Origin: a virus | IMG/VR virus record: IMGVR_UViG_3300036799_000154 | Location: 1-29,118 of that record | Length of the DNA stretch: 29,118 nt | Strand: one strand, 5' to 3' | Shown: piece by piece, positions 27,077 to 29,118 of the stretch | How positions within the stretch are numbered: the stretch's first letter is position 1 | How the letters are laid out: the number at the start of each line of letters is the position of its first letter | The notes under the pieces: generated by a model | Database searches by the model: none | What the model saw: only the letters and a program-made list of their open reading frames with translations | What the model was told of the DNA's origin: nothing | Program-made: the position numbers and the translations under genes

Positions 27077-29118
27077 ACGCGCCGAGCTTGCCGGAGAGGA
27101 TGTCCTTGACGACTCGCGCGAGGTGCTTGTGAGTTTCCGCGGTAACGGTCTTTCGGTTTTCGCCATTGGCGATTCTCTCCGCTGCTTCATTGAGGGGTTT
27201 GCTGATTCGTGGGTCGCGGTTGCGGAGCTGGTCAAAGAACTTGAGGAATTGCTCGCTCTCGGTGGCGACGTGCCCGGTTGTGTCGGTGTCGATCGAGGTT
27301 TCGCCGCCGCGCTCGGCCAATTTCTGGGCCGCCTTGGACTTGCTCACTGCCTTGAACAGCCGCTCATCCTCGGCGAGACTCCGCTTGATGCTGTCGGCGA
27401 CTTGGGCCCGATGCACGAAGAGCGCCTGTTCCTCTTGCGAGGTGCCGAACAGGTCCCGGACTTCCTTGGTGGTCGAGCCGGCCGCCCTGGCGTCTTCCAC
27501 CATGTTCTTGATCGTGCCGTCCGTGACGTTCTTGAATCGTGGCTGATCGAGGACCTTCACAAGCGCGTCTTGCTGAGCATGGCTGAGGCCGCCGCCGCCC
27601 AGGATGGCCGCCCGGTTGTGGTTGATCTGGCCGTCTACCACGCGGTGGAAGATGGGATCGGAGAGCGTGGACATCGCGAGTCCCTGGCGCGCCGTGTGTT
27701 CCTTGAGACTGACGCCCTTTGCCTTGACGTGTTCGGGGGTGAGCTTGGTGTCGCGGAAGAACTTCGCCGCGTCGAGAGCCGAGCCGCGTCCCTCGGCAAT
27801 GTTCACCAGCGCGCCCTTGGCTCTTGCCGCCTCGGCGGTGGGCGCGTCGAGATACTTGACGTGAATCGTCTTCTCGCCGAGCCTGTTTGCCAGATCGAGG
27901 CGATGGTGGCCGTTCACGACGTAGGTTTTCCCGTTCGCGGGATCGCGCCACACGCTGATGCTGCCGGCTAATTCGTGATCGAACTTCTGGACGTCCGATA
28001 GTGCGTCGGTGACGCCGTGATTGCCCTGCGCGGCAAGTTTGTATTGAAACCGCTTGGGGTCAAAGTGAATCTTGTCCGTGCCCATCTGGTAGGCTTTGCC
28101 GGGCTTGCCGTACTTGTGTGGCTCGGCTTGCTCGAGGTGCTCGGCGCGGTAGGTCTTCACCTTGGCGGCCGTGGTCGATCGCTGCTTCGCGAGCACTTCC
28201 CGCGGGGAGAGCCGCCGGGGTGCCTGGAAGGCTTTCTCGGTGGTTTTTACCCCAGCCGTTCCCCCTCGGTTTGTGGGTCCGGGGGCAGGCCGCCGCGTCG
28301 ATGAGACGGCCGCCGGCTGGGGTTTCACGCCCGCTCTGACTCTGGCGACGATGGCCGCCGCCGCGGATTGCTCCGAGGCCGGCGCCATGTTCCAGCCGCC
28401 TTGCTTGGTGTAGCTTTTGCCCTTGGCCGCGGCCTTGAGAATCTTGTGATGTTCGAGCCAGCGCTGGGCGCCGATGAGGTCGCCCGCCCTGGTGGCGTGG
28501 CCGTGCTGGCGGAGTGCGGAACCCGCCATAATCTTGTAATCCGAGCGGGTGAGCTTCTTGGCCTTTTGCGCCTTGGCGGGCTTGGCCGCGGCCGGTTCGC
28601 CGAGCTTGCCCGGTGTCTTGCGGAGCTGGCTGACCGCCTTCACCGCGGCCGCCATCTTGGAGGTCTGGCGCGAGACGACTTTGCCCTTGGCCGCCGCCTT
28701 GTAAATGTCGATGGCTCTTTGTTCGCGAGCCCGATTCGCCGCAGATTGTTGGCGTAGCTTGCCCATGTCTGCGTTGCGCGACTGCATCCGCGCCATGAGT
28801 TCCGAGTTGCGAACGGACGCCTTGCCTCGGATGCGTATCAGACGTTCCGCAATCGTGCCCTTGCTGGCTCGCTTGGCCGCCGCTTGCTCTTTCAGGCTTG
28901 GCCCCGCCGGCTTCGCTTCGAGCTTGCTGGCCGCCGCTTTCTCCCGCGCAATAGCGCCGAGGGATCGGTTCATTGTCGTTGCCGCGCGTTCTCTGGCCGC
29001 CTTGAGCTGCCCTTCCCGCGCGCCGACTTGCTCATTCTTGCCGTACAGCTTGCTGGATGGGGTGCCCGTCCTTGTCGCGAGTTCAAGCCGGTGTTTGGGG
29101 ATGCGGAGAAGTATTCGC
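27069..29118 (-). CDS. Head morphogenesis-type protein with ParB-like domain (N-terminus beyond right edge)
   Basis: The frame stays open from the right edge (first residues RILLRIPKHRLELATRTG) to the stop at 27069, at least 682 residues; the ATG at 28973 is internal or an alternative start. The first 250 residues are Lys/Ala-rich helices. Near residues 295-420 counted from that ATG is a ParB/sulfiredoxin domain: KIHFDPKRFQYKL, then WRDPANGKTYVVNGHHRLDL and IHVKYLDAPTAEAARAKGAL. This ParB layout is frequent in phage head proteins following the portal. The C-terminus is helical. Its place before the scaffold fits the order portal - head protein - scaffold - capsid. Confidence 0.75.
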   Translation of the reverse strand, partial: RILLRIPKHRLELATRTGTPSSKLYGKNEQVGAREGQLKAARERAATTMNRSLGAIAREKAAASKLEAKPAGPSLKEQAAAKRASKGTIAERLIRIRGKASVRNSELMARMQSRNADMGKLRQQSAANRAREQRAIDIYKAAAKGKVVSRQTSKMAAAVKAVSQLRKTPGKLGEPAAAKPAKAQKAKKLTRSDYKIMAGSALRQHGHATRAGDLIGAQRWLEHHKILKAAAKGKSYTKQGGWNMAPASEQSAAAAIVARVRAGVKPQPAAVSSTRRPAPGPTNRGGTAGVKTTEKAFQAPRRLSPREVLAKQRSTTAAKVKTYRAEHLEQAEPHKYGKPGKAYQMGTDKIHFDPKRFQYKLAAQGNHGVTDALSDVQKFDHELAGSISVWRDPANGKTYVVNGHHRLDLANRLGEKTIHVKYLDAPTAEAARAKGALVNIAEGRGSALDAAKFFRDTKLTPEHVKAKGVSLKEHTARQGLAMSTLSDPIFHRVVDGQINHNRAAILGGGGLSHAQQDALVKVLDQPRFKNVTDGTIKNMVEDARAAGSTTKEVRDLFGTSQEEQALFVHRAQVADSIKRSLAEDERLFKAVSKSKAAQKLAERGGETSIDTDTTGHVATESEQFLKFFDQLRNRDPRISKPLNEAAERIANGENRKTVTAETHKHLARVVKDILSGKLGAFD

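Overview
The window reads as most of the genome of a temperate tailed bacteriophage with a siphovirus-like plan. It is GC-rich and densely packed. It has a terminase, portal, scaffold, capsid, tail tube, tape measure and hub, and no sheath or baseplate wedge genes were recognised. The host cannot be read directly. GC content, poor Shine-Dalgarno use at many starts and a chromosomal-type repeat built on CGCAAAGACGCAAAG (20507-20625) suggest a planctomycete, at low to moderate confidence.

Layout. The left block (1-6446, leftward) is a chain of overlapping genes. In transcription order it holds a sigma-70-like factor, an HTH/zinc-ribbon protein, a one-helix membrane peptide, a small protein, a ParB-DUF4417 fusion, a basic protein, a small-terminase-like protein, the large terminase, a small coiled protein and the portal, which runs off the left edge. 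The middle block (6447-13786) is the accessory, replication and integration region. It contains a XerC/D-like recombinase behind a dif-like palindrome with repeated half-sites. Leftward accessory genes follow: a zinc finger, two ribbon-helix-helix proteins, a lone PAS protein and a secreted protein with its own promoter and terminator. A rightward early-type operon ends in a winged-helix replication-initiator-like gene. Last comes a second tyrosine recombinase beside the 3' half of a tRNA-Arg(CCG), which is probably attP. The right block (13816-29118, leftward) is the structural operon. In transcription order it holds a ParB-domain head protein running off the right edge, the scaffold, capsid, head and head-tail proteins, a LamG-domain fibre-like protein, tail terminator and tube candidates, the tail completion protein, a short tape measure, the hub and small distal-tail proteins.

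Phage head genes normally run terS-terL-portal-head morphogenesis-scaffold-capsid. Here that series is split: portal leaves at the left edge and head morphogenesis enters at the right edge. With an att core inside the map, this fits a circular or circularly permuted genome opened near the portal gene. Part of the portal and possibly more is missing, and no endolysin was recognised.

The most unusual signals are three. First, two hairpins flank the replication-initiator gene, sharing a nearly identical 19-base loop but with unrelated stem sequences. Second, a palindrome with TTGGAC-N2-ATAAT half-sites sits in front of the first recombinase. Third, there is a ParB-DUF4417 fusion in the packaging operon.
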